Position numbers and translations under genes: made by a program
Source of the DNA: Armatimonadota bacterium
Lineage (GTDB): Bacteria; Armatimonadota; UBA5829; DSUL01
DNA: 64,000 bases
Assembly (NCBI GenBank): GCA_020846715.1
Contig: JADLDK010000041.1
Location: forward strand, 1-64,000
Reading direction: 5' to 3'
Notes under the pieces: generated by a model
Told to the model about the DNA's origin: nothing
Database searches by the model: none
The model's input: the letters and a program-made list of their open reading frames with translations, nothing else
Part shown: piece after piece, positions 1-11,215 of the stretch
Numbering within the stretch: position 1 is the stretch's first letter
How the letters are laid out: every line of letters starts with the position of its first letter

Positions 1-53
1 AGAAAAAATGAAAAAATCAACATTTTCTATTGACGAAGCCAGCGGTTTTGCAT

Positions 54-82
54 TAGACAGTAACTCCCACTGTTTTTATTAT
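54..82 (+). promoter_or_regulatory. Predicted sigma-70-type promoter for gltBD
   Basis: A TAGACA box at 54–59 (5 of 6 to TTGACA) is followed after exactly 17 bases by TATTAT at 77–82 (5 of 6 to TATAAT). This is the best-matched promoter in the window. Transcription would begin near 89–90, leaving about 425 bases of leader before gltB. The match is seen directly; activity is inferred. Confidence 0.55.
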
Positions 83-89
83 ACAGCAG

Positions 90-515
90 TTCGGGTTCGC
101 CTCATACCTCCGACACCGCCGTCGGACAGGCTACAGATATCCATCAGCCCCTCATTGTTGTGGATATGTCGCCATCATCGTAGATGCCAGAGTCACTTGT
201 CAGACTGCCCCTTGTGGCACTGACGCAGGTCGAATTGCGCACCATCGACCTGACATGCCTGACTGTGGTGGCCGGTTTCCGCCGGCCTCCCGTAACCGGT
301 AACCAGAACGTGGCCAGTCAGATCTGTTGTCCTCACAACATGCCGGCTTTGTCAGCAGGACATGTCGAACAGACATGCCGGTCACCTTTCCACGCGTGGA
401 CGCTCACAAACACCGTGCTGGTCAGGCGCACTGCCGCCTGCACGACTGTCCTCTTCAACCCGGACGGCACGTTGAGCGCCTCCACTCCGCACCCAACCAA
501 CCGCGAATAACACCT
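90..515 (+). promoter_or_regulatory. Long hairpin-rich 5' leader of gltB
   Basis: No protein is credible here, but a run of perfect-stem hairpins is visible: TCCGAC/GTCGGA (109–126), ATATCCA/TGGATAT (137–167), TGCCA/TGGCA (185–219), CAGGTCGA/TCGACCTG (226–252), GGCCGG/CCGGCC (270–287), TGTTGT/ACAACA with a four-base loop (325–340) and CAGGCG/CGCCTG (423–440). The motif ACATGCCGG occurs twice (338 and 373). The bases just before the gltB ATG show no Shine-Dalgarno sequence. It may be a regulatory leader such as an attenuator or nitrogen-responsive element. It matches no riboswitch class I can recognise. Confidence 0.45.
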
Positions 516-3500
516 ATGAGCATCCGATCATTTCCACCAAAACAGGGACTTTACGACCCGGTATTTGAAAAAGACAGTTGTGGCTTCGGCTTTGTCGTCA
601 ACATCAAAGGCAACAAGTCGCACGAAATCATTGAGCAGGCGCTAACGGTGCTGGTTCATCTGATGCATCGCGGGGCCAGCGGGTCCGAGACAAACACGGG
701 AGATGGGTCCGGCATACTGATTCAGATTCCGCATGCCTTTCTAAAGCTCAAAGCGCAAGAACTCGGCTTTGATCTCCCGGATCCGCAGCAATACGGCGTG
801 GGCACGGTCTTTATGGACCCCGAACATGCTCAGCGCCAGATCGACCAGAGCCTCTTTGAGCGCATTGTGGCAGAAGAAGGTCAGAACGTGCTGGGATGGC
901 GGGACGTCCCAACCAACCACAACAGCCTGGGCCCTACGGCGAGGGCAAGTGAGCCCTGTATACGTCAAGTGTTCATCGGGCGTGGGCACAACGCCGAAAC
1001 CGACATGGATTTTGAGCGCAAGCTCTACGTGATCCGCCGCCGAGCGGAGAAGAGTATTCGCTACGACAGCGCTGATGCGGACTCTCACTTCTACATCTCC
1101 AGCCTCTCCTGTCGCACGATGATCTACAAAGGGATGCTTACGTCAGAGCAGGTACAGCCGTTCTATCTGGATCTGTACGACCCGTCCATGGAAACGGCTC
1201 TGGCACTTGTGCATTCGCGCTTCAGCACCAATACCTTTCCAAGTTGGGATCGCGCGCACCCCTATCGCTATCTAGCGCACAACGGCGAGATCAACACCCT
1301 GCGAGGGAACGTAAACTGGATGCACGCGCGCCAGGCGTTGTGTGAGTCCGGAGTTCTCGGTGAGGACATTGAGAAGATCATGCCGGTAATCAACCAGGAC
1401 GGCAGTGATTCGGCGATGTTCGACAACGTACTGGAGTTCCTGCACCTGATGGGACGGCCTCTCCCACTGGCCGTTATGATGATGATTCCGGAGCCCTGGG
1501 CCCGCCACCAGAGCATGAGTGACGAGAAGAAGGCCTTTTACGAGTTCCACGGGTGTCTGATGGAACCCTGGGACGGCCCAGCGTCCATCGCCTTTACAGA
1601 TGGAGTTCAGATTGGAGCTGTGCTGGACCGCAACGGGCTGCGTCCGTCTCGCTACTACGTCACGAAGGACGACCTGGTGATAATGGCTTCAGAGGTGGGT
1701 GTTATAGACGTCCCTCCGGAGCGAGTGCTCTTCAAAGGACGGCTTCAACCCGGACGTATGTTTCTGGTGGACACTTCTGCTGGCCGCATCGTCTCGGACG
1801 AAGAAGTCAAGGACAGATACGCACAGGAAAAGCCCTACCGGCAGTGGCTGACTGAGAACATGGCACATCTGTCGGACCTGCTGGAGCCTTCAACAACACC
1901 TGAGCCAGATCACAAGACTGTTCGCCGGCTCCAGCAGGCCTTCGGCTACACATTCGAGGACACCAGACTGATTATGGCGCCGATGGCGCGCGACGGAGTG
2001 GAGCCTATCGGCTCAATGGGCACGGATACCCCGCTGGCGGCGCTGTCCAACCGCCCGCAGCTTCTCTACAACTACTTCAAACAGCTCTTCGCGCAGGTGA
2101 CAAACCCTCCAATTGACGCCATCCGGGAAGAGGTGGTAACTTCAACGCTGACCACCATTGGCGCGGAAGCCAATCTGCTGAACCCACAACCCGAGAGCTG
2201 CCGCCACATCCGTCTTCAAAGCCCGATTCTTACGAATGATGAGCTGTCCGCGCTGGAACGCCTCGACAGACCCGGATTCAAAACGGTGAAGCTCTCTATT
2301 CTTTACCCCTTTGCCCAGGGAAGTCCAGCGCTGGAAGCGTCACTGGAGGCTTTATACACACAGGCGGACGCTGCGATCGCTGACGGAGCGACAATTCTGA
2401 TTCTGTCCGACCGGGATATTACCAGCGATTACGCCGCGATTCCCGCGCTGCTGGCCATCTCGGGACTGCACCACCATCTCATCCGTCAGGGCACTCGGAC
2501 ACGTGTGGGGCTGGTGTTGGAGTCAGCGGAGCCTCGCGAAGTCCACCATTTTGCGCTTCTGATAGGCTACGGCTGTGGAGCGGTAAATCCCTACCTGGCC
2601 TTTGAGACGCTAGATGACCTGATTCGTGAAGGCTTCCTGACGGATATAGACCACCAGACCGCTGTCAAGAACTACACGAAAGCTCTGCTTAAGGGGATTG
2701 TCAAAACTCAGTCAAAGATGGGTATTTCCACCATCCAGAGTTACCGCGGCGCCCAGATATTTGAGGCTGTGGGGTTGAACAAGAGTGTTGTTGACCGGTA
2801 CTTCACGTGGACAGCAAGCCGCATCGAAGGCGTCGGCATAGATGTCATTGCCGAGGAGGTAGCCAGGCGGCACAGACAAGCCTTTTCTGACCGCCCGGTC
2901 AACGATAGCGCTCTGGAATCCGCAGGCCAGTACCAGTGGAGAAGGGATGGCGAGTTTCATCTGTTCAACCCGGAAACGGTGCACAAGCTCCAGCACGCGG
3001 TGCGCTCCGGCAACTACGATCTCTTCAAAGAGTATTCGCGCGCTGTCAACGAACAGTCCGAACACTACTGCACTCTGAGGGGACTGTTTGAGCTCAAGCC
3101 CGCAGATACATCTGTGCCCATTGACGAAGTAGAGCCCATCGCGGAGATTGTCAAACGCTTCAAGACTGGCGCAATGTCCTACGGATCGATCAGTCAGGAG
3201 GCGCACGAGGCGCTGGCCGTAGCGATGAACCGTCTGGGTGGCAAAAGCAACACGGGCGAGGGCGGTGAAGATCCGTCTCGCTATACGCCAGGGGCGAACG
3301 GGGACTCCAGGAACAGCGCTATCAAGCAGGTGGCTTCCGGCCGCTTTGGTGTCACCAGCCAGTACCTCGTGAGTGCGACTGAGCTTCAGATCAAGATGGC
3401 GCAGGGCGCAAAACCCGGAGAGGGCGGGCAGCTTCCTGGCGCCAAGGCCTATCCGTGGATTGCCAAGGTCAGGCTGTCCACTCCCGGAGTCGGACTGATT

Positions 3501-5114
3501 TCCCCTCCCCCACACCACGACATCTATTCGATTGAGGATCTTGCTCAGCTCATCTACGACTTGAAGAATGCCAACCCAACCGCGCGAGTGAGCGTCAAGC
3601 TTGTCTCCGAGGTGGGCGTTGGGACTATCGCGGCGGGCGTGGCAAAGGCACACGCTGATGTTGTGCTCATCAGCGGGCATGACGGCGGTACCGGCGCGGC
3701 CCCGCTCACAAGCATCAAGCACGTGGGTCTTCCGTGGGAGCTTGGGTTAGCGGAGACACATCAGACATTGCTTCTGAACGACCTGCGAAGCCGGATCGCG
3801 GTTGAGACGGACGGGCAACTCAAGACGGGGCGCGATGTCGTAATCGCTGCATTGCTGGGCGCGGAAGAGTTCGGGTTTGCCACCTCCCCGCTTGTTGCTC
3901 TGGGCTGCGTGATGATGCGGGTTTGCCACCTCAATACCTGTCCGGTTGGCGTTGCCACACAGGATCCAGAACTCCGCAAGAAGTTCACTGGAGAGCCGGA
4001 GCACGTGGTCAACTTCATGCTCTTCATCGCCACAGAAATGCGCGAGATAATGGCTCAACTCGGCTTTCGCACCGTCCAGGAGATGATCGGCCGGACCGAC
4101 AGGATTGAGTCTTCCCGCGCTATCGAGCACTGGAAGGCACAGGGACTGGACCTCTCTCCGATTCTGTATCAGCCGGACGTGCCGGAAACTGTCGGCCGTT
4201 ACAAGCAGATTGATCAGAAGCACAATCTGGATGAGACTCTGGACAAGACGGTGCTCCTGGATATCTGCGAGCGCGCTCTTGACCGGAAAGAAAAGGTGTC
4301 TGCTGAGCTGAAAATCCGGAATGTCAATCGCGCTGTTGGCACGATGCTCGGCAGCGAAGTAACTCGCCGTTACGGAGCCGAAGGACTGCCGGAGGACACG
4401 ATTCATCTCAAGTTCAAAGGGTCTGCCGGTCAGAGTTTCGGCGCATTTGCGCCAAAGGGCCTAACACTGGAGCTGGAAGGAGACGCGAACGATTACGTCG
4501 GCAAAGGGCTTTCCGGCGCACGCATCGTTGTCTATCCTCCACCAGCATCAACTTTTGAGGCTCAAGACAACATTATCGTGGGCAACGTCGGGCTCTACGG
4601 AGCGACCAGTGGCGAGGCCTACATTCGCGGGATGGCGGGGGAGCGCTTCTGTGTGCGCAACAGCGGAGTCCACGCGGTGGTTGAGGCCATTGGTGACCAC
4701 GGTTGCGAATACATGACCGGTGGCCGTGTAGTTATCCTCGGCAAGACTGGGCGCAACTTCGCGGCAGGCATGTCTGGCGGTATCGCCTACGTTCTGGATA
4801 CCGACGGCAGCTTCCCCTCACGCTGCAATCAGGACATGGTAAGCCTGCAGCATCTTGAGGACACAGAAGAGATAGCCGAGGTGCGTGAACTGATTGAGCG
4901 GCATGCGCGCTTGACAGGCAGCAGGCTGGCCGCGGATATTCTGAGCCGCTGGGAAGAGACAGCCGGGCGCTTTGTAAAAGTGCTGCCGCGGGATTTGGAG
5001 CGCGTTCTCAACACGCTCAATCGAGTCCAGGAGTCTGGACTGAGTGGGGATGAGGCCATAATGGCAGCTTTTGAAGAGAACGCGCGGGATCTGTCCCGAG
5101 TGGGCGGGAACTGA
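516..5114 (+). CDS. gltB: Glutamate synthase large subunit (GOGAT alpha)
   Basis: Glutamate synthase large subunit, 1532 residues. It releases ammonia from glutamine and channels it to 2-oxoglutarate to make glutamate. The ATG chosen gives a short propeptide ending at Cys22 (DSCGFGF), the N-terminal nucleophile of class II glutamine amidotransferases. An in-frame upstream ATG at 327 would add 63 unlikely residues. After the glutaminase domain come the central domain, the FMN barrel (motif [10 protein letters not shown]) and the C-terminal beta-helix (GXXGXXXG repeats). Cys1131, Cys1137 and Cys1142 have the CX5CX4C spacing of the [3Fe-4S] cluster. Length and motif order are normal for bacterial GltB. 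It lies 21 bases upstream of gltD, so the two are one operon. No Shine-Dalgarno is visible. Confidence 0.97.
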   Translation: MSIRSFPPKQGLYDPVFEKDSCGFGFVVNIKGNKSHEIIEQALTVLVHLMHRGASGSETNTGDGSGILIQIPHAFLKLKAQELGFDLPDPQQYGVGTVFMDPEHAQRQIDQSLFERIVAEEGQNVLGWRDVPTNHNSLGPTARASEPCIRQVFIGRGHNAETDMDFERKLYVIRRRAEKSIRYDSADADSHFYISSLSCRTMIYKGMLTSEQVQPFYLDLYDPSMETALALVHSRFSTNTFPSWDRAHPYRYLAHNGEINTLRGNVNWMHARQALCESGVLGEDIEKIMPVINQDGSDSAMFDNVLEFLHLMGRPLPLAVMMMIPEPWARHQSMSDEKKAFYEFHGCLMEPWDGPASIAFTDGVQIGAVLDRNGLRPSRYYVTKDDLVIMASEVGVIDVPPERVLFKGRLQPGRMFLVDTSAGRIVSDEEVKDRYAQEKPYRQWLTENMAHLSDLLEPSTTPEPDHKTVRRLQQAFGYTFEDTRLIMAPMARDGVEPIGSMGTDTPLAALSNRPQLLYNYFKQLFAQVTNPPIDAIREEVVTSTLTTIGAEANLLNPQPESCRHIRLQSPILTNDELSALERLDRPGFKTVKLSILYPFAQGSPALEASLEALYTQADAAIADGATILILSDRDITSDYAAIPALLAISGLHHHLIRQGTRTRVGLVLESAEPREVHHFALLIGYGCGAVNPYLAFETLDDLIREGFLTDIDHQTAVKNYTKALLKGIVKTQSKMGISTIQSYRGAQIFEAVGLNKSVVDRYFTWTASRIEGVGIDVIAEEVARRHRQAFSDRPVNDSALESAGQYQWRRDGEFHLFNPETVHKLQHAVRSGNYDLFKEYSRAVNEQSEHYCTLRGLFELKPADTSVPIDEVEPIAEIVKRFKTGAMSYGSISQEAHEALAVAMNRLGGKSNTGEGGEDPSRYTPGANGDSRNSAIKQVASGRFGVTSQYLVSATELQIKMAQGAKPGEGGQLPGAKAYPWIAKVRLSTPGVGLISPPPHHDIYSIEDLAQLIYDLKNANPTARVSVKLVSEVGVGTIAAGVAKAHADVVLISGHDGGTGAAPLTSIKHVGLPWELGLAETHQTLLLNDLRSRIAVETDGQLKTGRDVVIAALLGAEEFGFATSPLVALGCVMMRVCHLNTCPVGVATQDPELRKKFTGEPEHVVNFMLFIATEMREIMAQLGFRTVQEMIGRTDRIESSRAIEHWKAQGLDLSPILYQPDVPETVGRYKQIDQKHNLDETLDKTVLLDICERALDRKEKVSAELKIRNVNRAVGTMLGSEVTRRYGAEGLPEDTIHLKFKGSAGQSFGAFAPKGLTLELEGDANDYVGKGLSGARIVVYPPPASTFEAQDNIIVGNVGLYGATSGEAYIRGMAGERFCVRNSGVHAVVEAIGDHGCEYMTGGRVVILGKTGRNFAAGMSGGIAYVLDTDGSFPSRCNQDMVSLQHLEDTEEIAEVRELIERHARLTGSRLAADILSRWEETAGRFVKVLPRDLERVLNTLNRVQESGLSGDEAIMAAFEENARDLSRVGGN

Positions 5115-5135
5115 AGAGGCTTAAGGAGTAGAGTC

Positions 5136-6620
5136 TTGGGAAAACCAACAGGATTCAAAGAGTATGACCGTGAGCTCCCTCCTGACCGGCCGGGAGAAGA
5201 GCGTGTCGGCGACTGGCTGGAGTTCCACGAGCACATGCCTGACGAAATGTTGCGCCGGCAGGGGGCGCGGTGCATGGACTGCGGCATTCCGTTCTGTCAC
5301 AACGGAACGGTGATAGCTGGCATGGCAAGCGGATGCCCTGTGAGAAACCTCATTCCCGAGTGGAACGACCTGGTTTACAGAGGGTTGTGGCGCGAAGCGC
5401 TTGAGCGCTTACTGCATACGAACAACTTTCCGGAGTTTACAGGCCGCGTCTGCCCGGCGCCGTGCGAAGGCTCGTGTGTTCTGGGCATCAGTGAGCCGCC
5501 TGTGACGATTAAGAGCATTGAACAGGCGATCATCGACAAGGGTTTTGAGAACGGCTGGATGACACCGCAGACTCCGGAGAGGCGTACGGGCAAGAAAGTG
5601 GCGGTTGTCGGATCCGGGCCAGCAGGACTTGCTGCGGCGGCCGAGCTGAACAAGGCGGGACATCTGGTGACGGTCTTTGAGCGTGATGACCGTATCGGAG
5701 GGTTGCTGATGTATGGCATCCCCAACCCGAAGCTCGATAAGAGTGTCGTTTTGAGGCGCGTGAAGCTGTTGGAAGAAGAAGGCGTCGTTTTTGTCACCAA
5801 CACTGAAATCGGCAGGGACTACTCAGGGAAAAAGCTTATGAAGAGCTTTGACGCGATTGTACTGTGCGGTGGTGCGACAAAACCTCGTGACCTGCCGGTC
5901 GAAGGACGAGAACTCAACGGTATCCATTTCGCGATGCGCTTTCTCCGAAACAACACCAAATCGCTGCTGGACCAGGAAGAATGCGAAGGCTTCCTCACCG
6001 CAAAAGGCAAGCGCGTCATCGTTATCGGAGGCGGAGACACTGGAACGGACTGTGTCGCCACCTCGATGCGCCACGGTTGTGAAAGCCTGCGCCAGCTCGA
6101 GATCATGCCGCGCCCGCCCGCAGAGCGCTCCTCAGACAACCCGTGGCCACAGTGGCCAAAGATATTCCGGCTGGACTACGGGCAGGAAGAAGCCAGGACA
6201 GTCTTTGGAGATGATCCGCGCTCCTATCTGGTATCTGTCAAGCGCTTTATCGGCGATGACAACGGCCATGTGAAAGCAGTTGAGCTGGTGGATATTGAGT
6301 GGTCAAAGGATGACAACGGCCGTCTTTCACCCGCTCCGGTGAAGGGTTCAGAGCGCACGCTGCCAGCGGACATCGTCCTGCTCGCAATGGGCTTTCTGGG
6401 GCCGGAGGAGACGGTTCTGAAGGACCTGGGCGTGGAGCAGGATGAGCGTTCTAACGCAAAGGCTGTTTACGGGGAGTACGCGACGAACATTCCCGGAGTG
6501 TTTGCGGCAGGAGACATGCGACGCGGCCAGAGTCTGGTAGTGTGGGCGATTCACGAAGGGCGCGGCGCAGCGCGAGAAGCGGATCGCTACCTGATGGGTG
6601 AGACGAGCTTGCCGGGCTAG
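5136..6620 (+). CDS. gltD: Glutamate synthase small subunit (GOGAT beta)
   Basis: NADPH-dependent small subunit, 494 residues, which passes electrons from NADPH through FAD and Fe-S centres to GltB. It starts with TTG; AAGGAG at 5123–5128 supports this start. The N-terminal region has the cysteine clusters CMDCGIPFC and CPAPCEGSC that bind two [4Fe-4S] centres. These are followed by an FAD dinucleotide-binding motif ([10 protein letters not shown]) and an NADPH-binding motif (GGGDTGTDC). The C-terminus has the [14 protein letters not shown] signature of the family. It follows gltB directly, as expected for a two-subunit bacterial GOGAT. Confidence 0.96.
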   Translation: MGKPTGFKEYDRELPPDRPGEERVGDWLEFHEHMPDEMLRRQGARCMDCGIPFCHNGTVIAGMASGCPVRNLIPEWNDLVYRGLWREALERLLHTNNFPEFTGRVCPAPCEGSCVLGISEPPVTIKSIEQAIIDKGFENGWMTPQTPERRTGKKVAVVGSGPAGLAAAAELNKAGHLVTVFERDDRIGGLLMYGIPNPKLDKSVVLRRVKLLEEEGVVFVTNTEIGRDYSGKKLMKSFDAIVLCGGATKPRDLPVEGRELNGIHFAMRFLRNNTKSLLDQEECEGFLTAKGKRVIVIGGGDTGTDCVATSMRHGCESLRQLEIMPRPPAERSSDNPWPQWPKIFRLDYGQEEARTVFGDDPRSYLVSVKRFIGDDNGHVKAVELVDIEWSKDDNGRLSPAPVKGSERTLPADIVLLAMGFLGPEETVLKDLGVEQDERSNAKAVYGEYATNIPGVFAAGDMRRGQSLVVWAIHEGRGAAREADRYLMGETSLPG

Positions 6621-6761
6621 CAATCCGGAGTTCCCGGCAAAGCAGCACTCTTCGTGAGCCGGCGCAAGGGTGGGACTGACCAACCCGTGGGGCGAGGCAA
6701 ACGTCTGATGGAAGTCTAACACGTTGCAGGCAGGAACACGCCCGGCAACGCGCGTTTTCAC

Positions 6762-7868
6762 TCAGACCGGCACGGCGTCTCCCAGTGGCGCCCCGTAGCG
6801 TCTGAGGCAATCAATAGCTTTCTCTTCGCAAGGCTCCCATCCCAGAAGAATAATGCCTTCGGCTGTGCCAATCTGCTCCACAACCGCATCCAGAATATCG
6901 ACGTCCCCGAACAACTGGATGAGTTTGCCAGCTTTGTGAATCTTCCTGTAAACCTCCGGCCAGTGCCGCCAGTCTGGCGCACCCTCTCCCGGCACCCACT
7001 GTATCCCCTTTAGCTCCGGGATGCTGAGCAGCGAATCGAGATGGGCAAGTTGTCCAGGGCCATCCAGGTGATAGAAGGCATTCGGCAACTTGCGGCACGA
7101 GGCCTGAAGCTCCGGCAGGACGAACTCATCGAACATTGTGGGGCCGATCATGTAACAGAAATCGCACTGGAGCATGTAGAAAGGCTCGTTTGAAAACAGT
7201 GATGCCCAGGCGCTGTAACCAGGATTGCACCCCGGTTGCCCCGGGCGAAGAATCGCGTTGAACTCCTCCCAGTACCGCCACCAGGCGGCGTGCCCCTGCC
7301 AGTTTACGCGCTTCACGTCCTCCGGATGATCAATGAGGTCAAACAGCAAATTCTCACTCGGTCTGAAAGAGGAGAGTACGTCCAAATTCCCTCCCAGATC
7401 TGTCATCGAAATCTGCACCCGCCCTTCAAAGCGGTCTATTGCAGCGCGCTTAACGTCTGCAACGCGCTTGAACCAGACATTCTCGGAGTCGAACTTGAGT
7501 TCCAGTTCACTCAGTGGAACCAGGTCCCTGGCGCTGAACCAGACGGTCTCGACGCCAAGCTCCAGGTTTGCTCCCAGAAAGGCAGCCACGACTCCTGGGC
7601 CGAAGTTGATGAAGATCGACGGAAATGAATCTCCCAGGAAGCGCTGTTGCGAGAGATGCCAGTCTATGCAGTCGGCGACAACTTCCGCCGGCACATCCAG
7701 ATCGTAAAAAGCCTGAAAATGATAGAATGGAAGCGCTGGCTGTGCACGCCCCGGTTCACGATCCGAAAAGCGAAACTGGATGAGGGGGCGATCCAGATCG
7801 TACGCCCACCAGCGGTCTGCGTCATTCTTGACCCGCTCCCAACGTTCATCGTCAAAGGCTATTGACAT
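6762..7868 (-). CDS. Uroporphyrinogen decarboxylase (URO-D) family protein
   Basis: 368-residue soluble protein of the URO-D/MtaA superfamily. The C-terminal part carries the family pattern YHLDGPGQLAHLDSLLSI, then a stretch ending IQWVPG, and a late segment resembling barrel strands (GKLIQLFGDV). The protein lacks the short arginine-rich N-terminal segment typical of haem-pathway HemE. It is more like the divergent paralogues common in glycan-degrading bacteria, whose substrates are mostly unknown and some of which are corrinoid methyltransferases. No corrinoid protein lies beside it. GGGAG ahead of the ATG supports the start. It is convergent with gltD. Confidence 0.8.
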   Translation of the reverse strand: MSIAFDDERWERVKNDADRWWAYDLDRPLIQFRFSDREPGRAQPALPFYHFQAFYDLDVPAEVVADCIDWHLSQQRFLGDSFPSIFINFGPGVVAAFLGANLELGVETVWFSARDLVPLSELELKFDSENVWFKRVADVKRAAIDRFEGRVQISMTDLGGNLDVLSSFRPSENLLFDLIDHPEDVKRVNWQGHAAWWRYWEEFNAILRPGQPGCNPGYSAWASLFSNEPFYMLQCDFCYMIGPTMFDEFVLPELQASCRKLPNAFYHLDGPGQLAHLDSLLSIPELKGIQWVPGEGAPDWRHWPEVYRKIHKAGKLIQLFGDVDILDAVVEQIGTAEGIILLGWEPCEEKAIDCLRRYGAPLGDAVPV

Positions 7869-8138
7869 CGGCGGTCATCTCCCGAGAGGCTGCAGACACA
7901 AGACAAACAACCCGTGTCTGTCTGCGACAAGGGCCGGAGCGCTGAGATACACACCCAGACGTCCCAGCCAGGATAACAGTGGCCATGGCCAGAGGCCACA
8001 GAGTCAGCTCAACTACGGCCCAATTCATCCGGAGTTCTGCTTCATCACGAAGGACGCGGACGCCTTCCCGTCACAGTTATTATTGTGAGAAATTGACAGG
8101 GCAGCTCCGCTGCGCAGAAGCTGCCAGAAGGAAGTATT
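7869..8138 (+). promoter_or_regulatory. Divergent intergenic region with hairpins before the aminotransferase
   Basis: Three perfect stems lie on the plus strand: CAGACAC/GTGTCTG (7893–7920), GTGGCC/GGCCAC (7979–7999) and GGCAGCT/AGCTGCC (8100–8125). The last ends one base before the AGAAGGAAG ribosome binding site of the next gene, so it could affect translation. A TTGACA at 8092–8097 has no matching -10 box. Confidence 0.3.
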
Positions 8139-9509
8139 TTGGCTACCAGAGAATTTCCGCTTATCCCTCAAGATGTGGAGCGCGTTGAGACGCGCTACCG
8201 GCGCATCGTCACCCCAATCCCCGTGCCGGAGTCGATTCCGACTCTGCAAGAACTGCGGCAGACTGAGCCACGCTCCATGGGTGGGCAGCCTCCCGTTGTC
8301 TGGGATAACGGACAAGGCTCACTCATCCGGGACCCCTACGGCAACCAGTGGATCGATTTCAGCTCCGGCGTACTGGTCACGAGTGTGGGTCATGCGCATC
8401 CGAGAGTCATCAGCGCAATGCGCGATATCCTCACCAAGCACCTTTATCATGCGTACTGCTTTCCGACTGATGTTCGCGCACGGCTAACCGCGCGAATTTC
8501 CTCGCTGCTACCATCGCCGCTATCACGCGTCTTCTTGCTCACCACTGGATCTGAAGCCTGCGAATGCGCAATTAAACTGGCGAAGACACGAGGACAGAGG
8601 CTGGGCGGCGCAGAGAAGCAGGTAATCGTGTCTTTCGAGAACGGGTTTCACGGGCGAACAATGGGTAGCCAGCTTGCCGGCGGGAGCCCTGCACTGAAAG
8701 CGTGGATTGGTGGCGATCATCCGGACTTCGTTCAGGTTCCGTTCCCGGATGGCTTCCGATGCCCTGACACATCTTTTTCGGTATTTGAAGAGAGCCTGAA
8801 GGCTCAGGGAGTCAATCCGAAAAGTGTCGCTGGTGTCATTGGGGAGACCTATCAGGGCTGCAATGCGAAGGTGATGCCAGCGCATTACGCGCAAGGTTTG
8901 AGACGGTGGTGCGATGAGAATCAGGCCGTATTGATACTCGATGAGGTTCAGGCTGGCTTCGGGCGCACTGGCAGAATGTTCGGCTTTGAGCACATGGGAG
9001 TTGTGCCGGATGTGGCCTGCTTTGGGAAAGGAATATCCGGCGGAATGCCGCTGTCGGCTGTAGCGGGAACGGACGAAATTATGGAGCTGTACGGACCGGG
9101 TGAAATGACTTCAACACACTCCGCAAACCCTGTCTGCGCTGCGGCTGCGCTGGCTAATATCGACGTAATCGTTGAGGAGAGGCTGGGCGAACACGCCGCC
9201 GCGCTTGCCTCGGTTCTGCTGGGCTCCGGTCAGGAGATGATGCAGGCGTCAAACGGGCACATCGGCCGGGCAGACGGTGAAGGGCTTGTGATGGCGCTTC
9301 AGTTTGTCACTCCGGGAACAACACAGCCCGATCCGGATATAGCTTTTGACGTCGTCCAGAAGTGCGTTCAGGCTGGAGTGATGCTTTTCGCCCCTGTCGG
9401 TGTTGGCGGAGGCGCGGTCAAAATCAATCCGCCGCTCAATATCCCGGAGGATGTGCTGAGGGAAGGGTTGAGCGTCGTCGGTGACGTGGTTGCGCAGCGA
9501 TGCGCGTAA
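8139..9509 (+). CDS. Class III PLP-dependent aminotransferase
   Basis: 456-residue fold-type I aminotransferase of class III, the family of 4-aminobutyrate, ornithine and acetylornithine aminotransferases. The PLP-binding lysine is K297 in CFGKGISGG, and LILDEVQAGFGRTG contains the aspartate that contacts the pyridine nitrogen. The glycine-rich TTGSEACECAIKLA segment and the late THSANPVCAAAAL segment also fit. The start is TTG with AGAAGGAAG just upstream. Closest resemblance by eye is to 4-aminobutyrate aminotransferases (GabT-like), but the amino donor cannot be fixed from sequence alone. It stands alone and ends three bases from the convergent HD-GYP gene. Confidence 0.88.
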   Translation: MATREFPLIPQDVERVETRYRRIVTPIPVPESIPTLQELRQTEPRSMGGQPPVVWDNGQGSLIRDPYGNQWIDFSSGVLVTSVGHAHPRVISAMRDILTKHLYHAYCFPTDVRARLTARISSLLPSPLSRVFLLTTGSEACECAIKLAKTRGQRLGGAEKQVIVSFENGFHGRTMGSQLAGGSPALKAWIGGDHPDFVQVPFPDGFRCPDTSFSVFEESLKAQGVNPKSVAGVIGETYQGCNAKVMPAHYAQGLRRWCDENQAVLILDEVQAGFGRTGRMFGFEHMGVVPDVACFGKGISGGMPLSAVAGTDEIMELYGPGEMTSTHSANPVCAAAALANIDVIVEERLGEHAAALASVLLGSGQEMMQASNGHIGRADGEGLVMALQFVTPGTTQPDPDIAFDVVQKCVQAGVMLFAPVGVGGGAVKINPPLNIPEDVLREGLSVVGDVVAQRCA

Positions 9510-9512
9510 AGC

Positions 9513-11171
9513 TCAGGCCGCCATTTCCAGCTCGGGGCTGGTGACGTAGCCGATCTCCGCGTCCATTTCGGCATACAGATAGTCGAGGTCACCCGTTTCG
9601 ATCAGCGTCTTGATGGTCTCCACCACGGTGGGATCGAAGATACGCCCCGCGCAGCGGTTGAACTCGGCAATCAGCTCTTCCTTTGTCATAGGCTCGCGGT
9701 AAGGGCGCTTTGAGCGCAGCGCGTCAAACACATCCGCAACTGCCAGAATGCGCAGCAACAGAGGCTGATCTTCGGCGCGCAGGCCATCGGGATATCCTTT
9801 TCCGTCCAATCTCTCGTGGTGATGTCTCACGAGGAAGAGCACTTCCTCAGACAGCCCCAGTGGCCGGCATATCTCTTCACTCATGACTGGATGCCTGCGC
9901 ATGATCTCCCACTCTTCGTTAGTGAGCCTGGCAGGCTTTGTCAGAATTGCATCCGGCACGCCAACCTTGCCGATGTCGTGTAGAGGACCTGCATTGCGCA
10001 GCATGTCCACGGCTTCATCTGGCACGTTCATGCGCTCGGCGATGATGCAGGAGAGCTTTGTGACGCGCTCAGAGTGCCCCTGCGTGTACTCATCTCTTGC
10101 TTCCAGGCTCTTCGCAAGGCTCTGAAGAGTGCGCAGAAAGCTGGTCTGAAGATTGGTGTACAGGCGCAGATTCACAATGCCCACGCTTGCCAGAACGGAC
10201 AATGCCAGCACCAGCTCCAGATCAGGATTGTGAAAACTGGCCCCAGGAGCAGCCCAGATTAGCAGCACACCAAGCACTTCACGCTCATTGGACTTGTGAG
10301 ACGTCCACACCAGAGGCGCGGCGGCAATTGATACGCCGGTCTGCGTAGCGAGTGTCTCCGCTGATTTTTCGCCGGGCTCTATCAACAACTCGCGCCCCGT
10401 CGAGCGCACCCACTCTATCGCTCCAGACCGCGCTGTCTGGACGATCTCTTCGTCCCTGGCAGACAGCTTGATGTCTTCGATTATGGCTTCATCGATCAAC
10501 TCGCCAGACTCTGGTTCCACAAGCACCAGAGAGCCTCCGCCCGCCGAAGTGCGCTCTACAGCAGTTCTCAGCACCTTTTGTGCCATATCGTTGATGTCAC
10601 GCGTGTCACTGAGATAACCCGCGCATTCAAACAGCGCCTGCAGCCGTCCACCCTGGTGGGCAGCGCGCTCATCGTAGGTGCGTCCCTTGGCCAGATAGAC
10701 TGAAGCAAGCCCGGCAAGACCGATAGCGCCAGCATGCCACGCGAGGGTGTACAGCGCGCTTCCACTGAAAGCCAAAGGCCCGGCAGCGTACATCATAGCC
10801 AGCACGTTCGCGACACTCACCAGACCGGTAGCAGTCAGTATCTGCCTGCCACTGCCTGAGCCGTACGCCGTAGAGATCAGAACGAAGACGTAGAGGAGAT
10901 AGCTTTCCGACTCACCTGTGTGCGCCACAAGCACGCTGATCAAAGCCGTGTCGATCAGACGGCAGGTCCACGGCAACCAGCGGCCAGCGACAACGAAGAG
11001 ATCCCGGCGCCTGGTGAGGTGCAGCACGCTCAAGTTGTAGGCGAGACAAAAACCAATGAGCCCTGCCGTGACGGGTGCGGACGGCCAGTGGTCCACAAGC
11101 GCCGCGCCTACGAGAAACGTAAGCCAGCGCAGGTTTGCGACAAGGTGTTCTGCTCGGCGAGTAGCGTCCAC
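9513..11171 (-). CDS. Membrane GAF/HD-GYP cyclic-di-GMP phosphodiesterase
   Basis: 552 residues. The first ~160 form several hydrophobic membrane spans. A GAF-like sensor region covers about 185–340, and an HD-GYP domain fills the remainder. The HD-GYP catalytic signatures are intact: HSERV, LHDIGK, then HHHERLDGKGYPDGL. HD-GYP domains hydrolyse cyclic di-GMP, and the intact motifs predict an active enzyme. The start is GTG with GGAGG ten bases upstream. It is the last gene of the minus-strand pilus run, 44 bases after the PilX-like gene, so it is probably co-transcribed and may tune pilus function through c-di-GMP. Confidence 0.9.
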   Translation of the reverse strand: MDATRRAEHLVANLRWLTFLVGAALVDHWPSAPVTAGLIGFCLAYNLSVLHLTRRRDLFVVAGRWLPWTCRLIDTALISVLVAHTGESESYLLYVFVLISTAYGSGSGRQILTATGLVSVANVLAMMYAAGPLAFSGSALYTLAWHAGAIGLAGLASVYLAKGRTYDERAAHQGGRLQALFECAGYLSDTRDINDMAQKVLRTAVERTSAGGGSLVLVEPESGELIDEAIIEDIKLSARDEEIVQTARSGAIEWVRSTGRELLIEPGEKSAETLATQTGVSIAAAPLVWTSHKSNEREVLGVLLIWAAPGASFHNPDLELVLALSVLASVGIVNLRLYTNLQTSFLRTLQSLAKSLEARDEYTQGHSERVTKLSCIIAERMNVPDEAVDMLRNAGPLHDIGKVGVPDAILTKPARLTNEEWEIMRRHPVMSEEICRPLGLSEEVLFLVRHHHERLDGKGYPDGLRAEDQPLLLRILAVADVFDALRSKRPYREPMTKEELIAEFNRCAGRIFDPTVVETIKTLIETGDLDYLYAEMDAEIGYVTSPELEMAA

Positions 11172-11215
11172 GCGGGGTTTACCTCCGAAAAATCATTCCA
11201 CAAAAGCGCCCGGCA

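Noticed and set aside
2712-3722. 336-codon open frame antisense to gltB
   Set aside because: Shadow of a gene with clear homology; no family features or ribosome binding site.
6621-6761. Possible terminator after gltD (CGTTGC…GCAACG)
   Set aside because: Long loop and poor T-run; not convincing.
8092-8097. TTGACA as a promoter -35 before the aminotransferase
   Set aside because: No -10 box at 16–18 bases.
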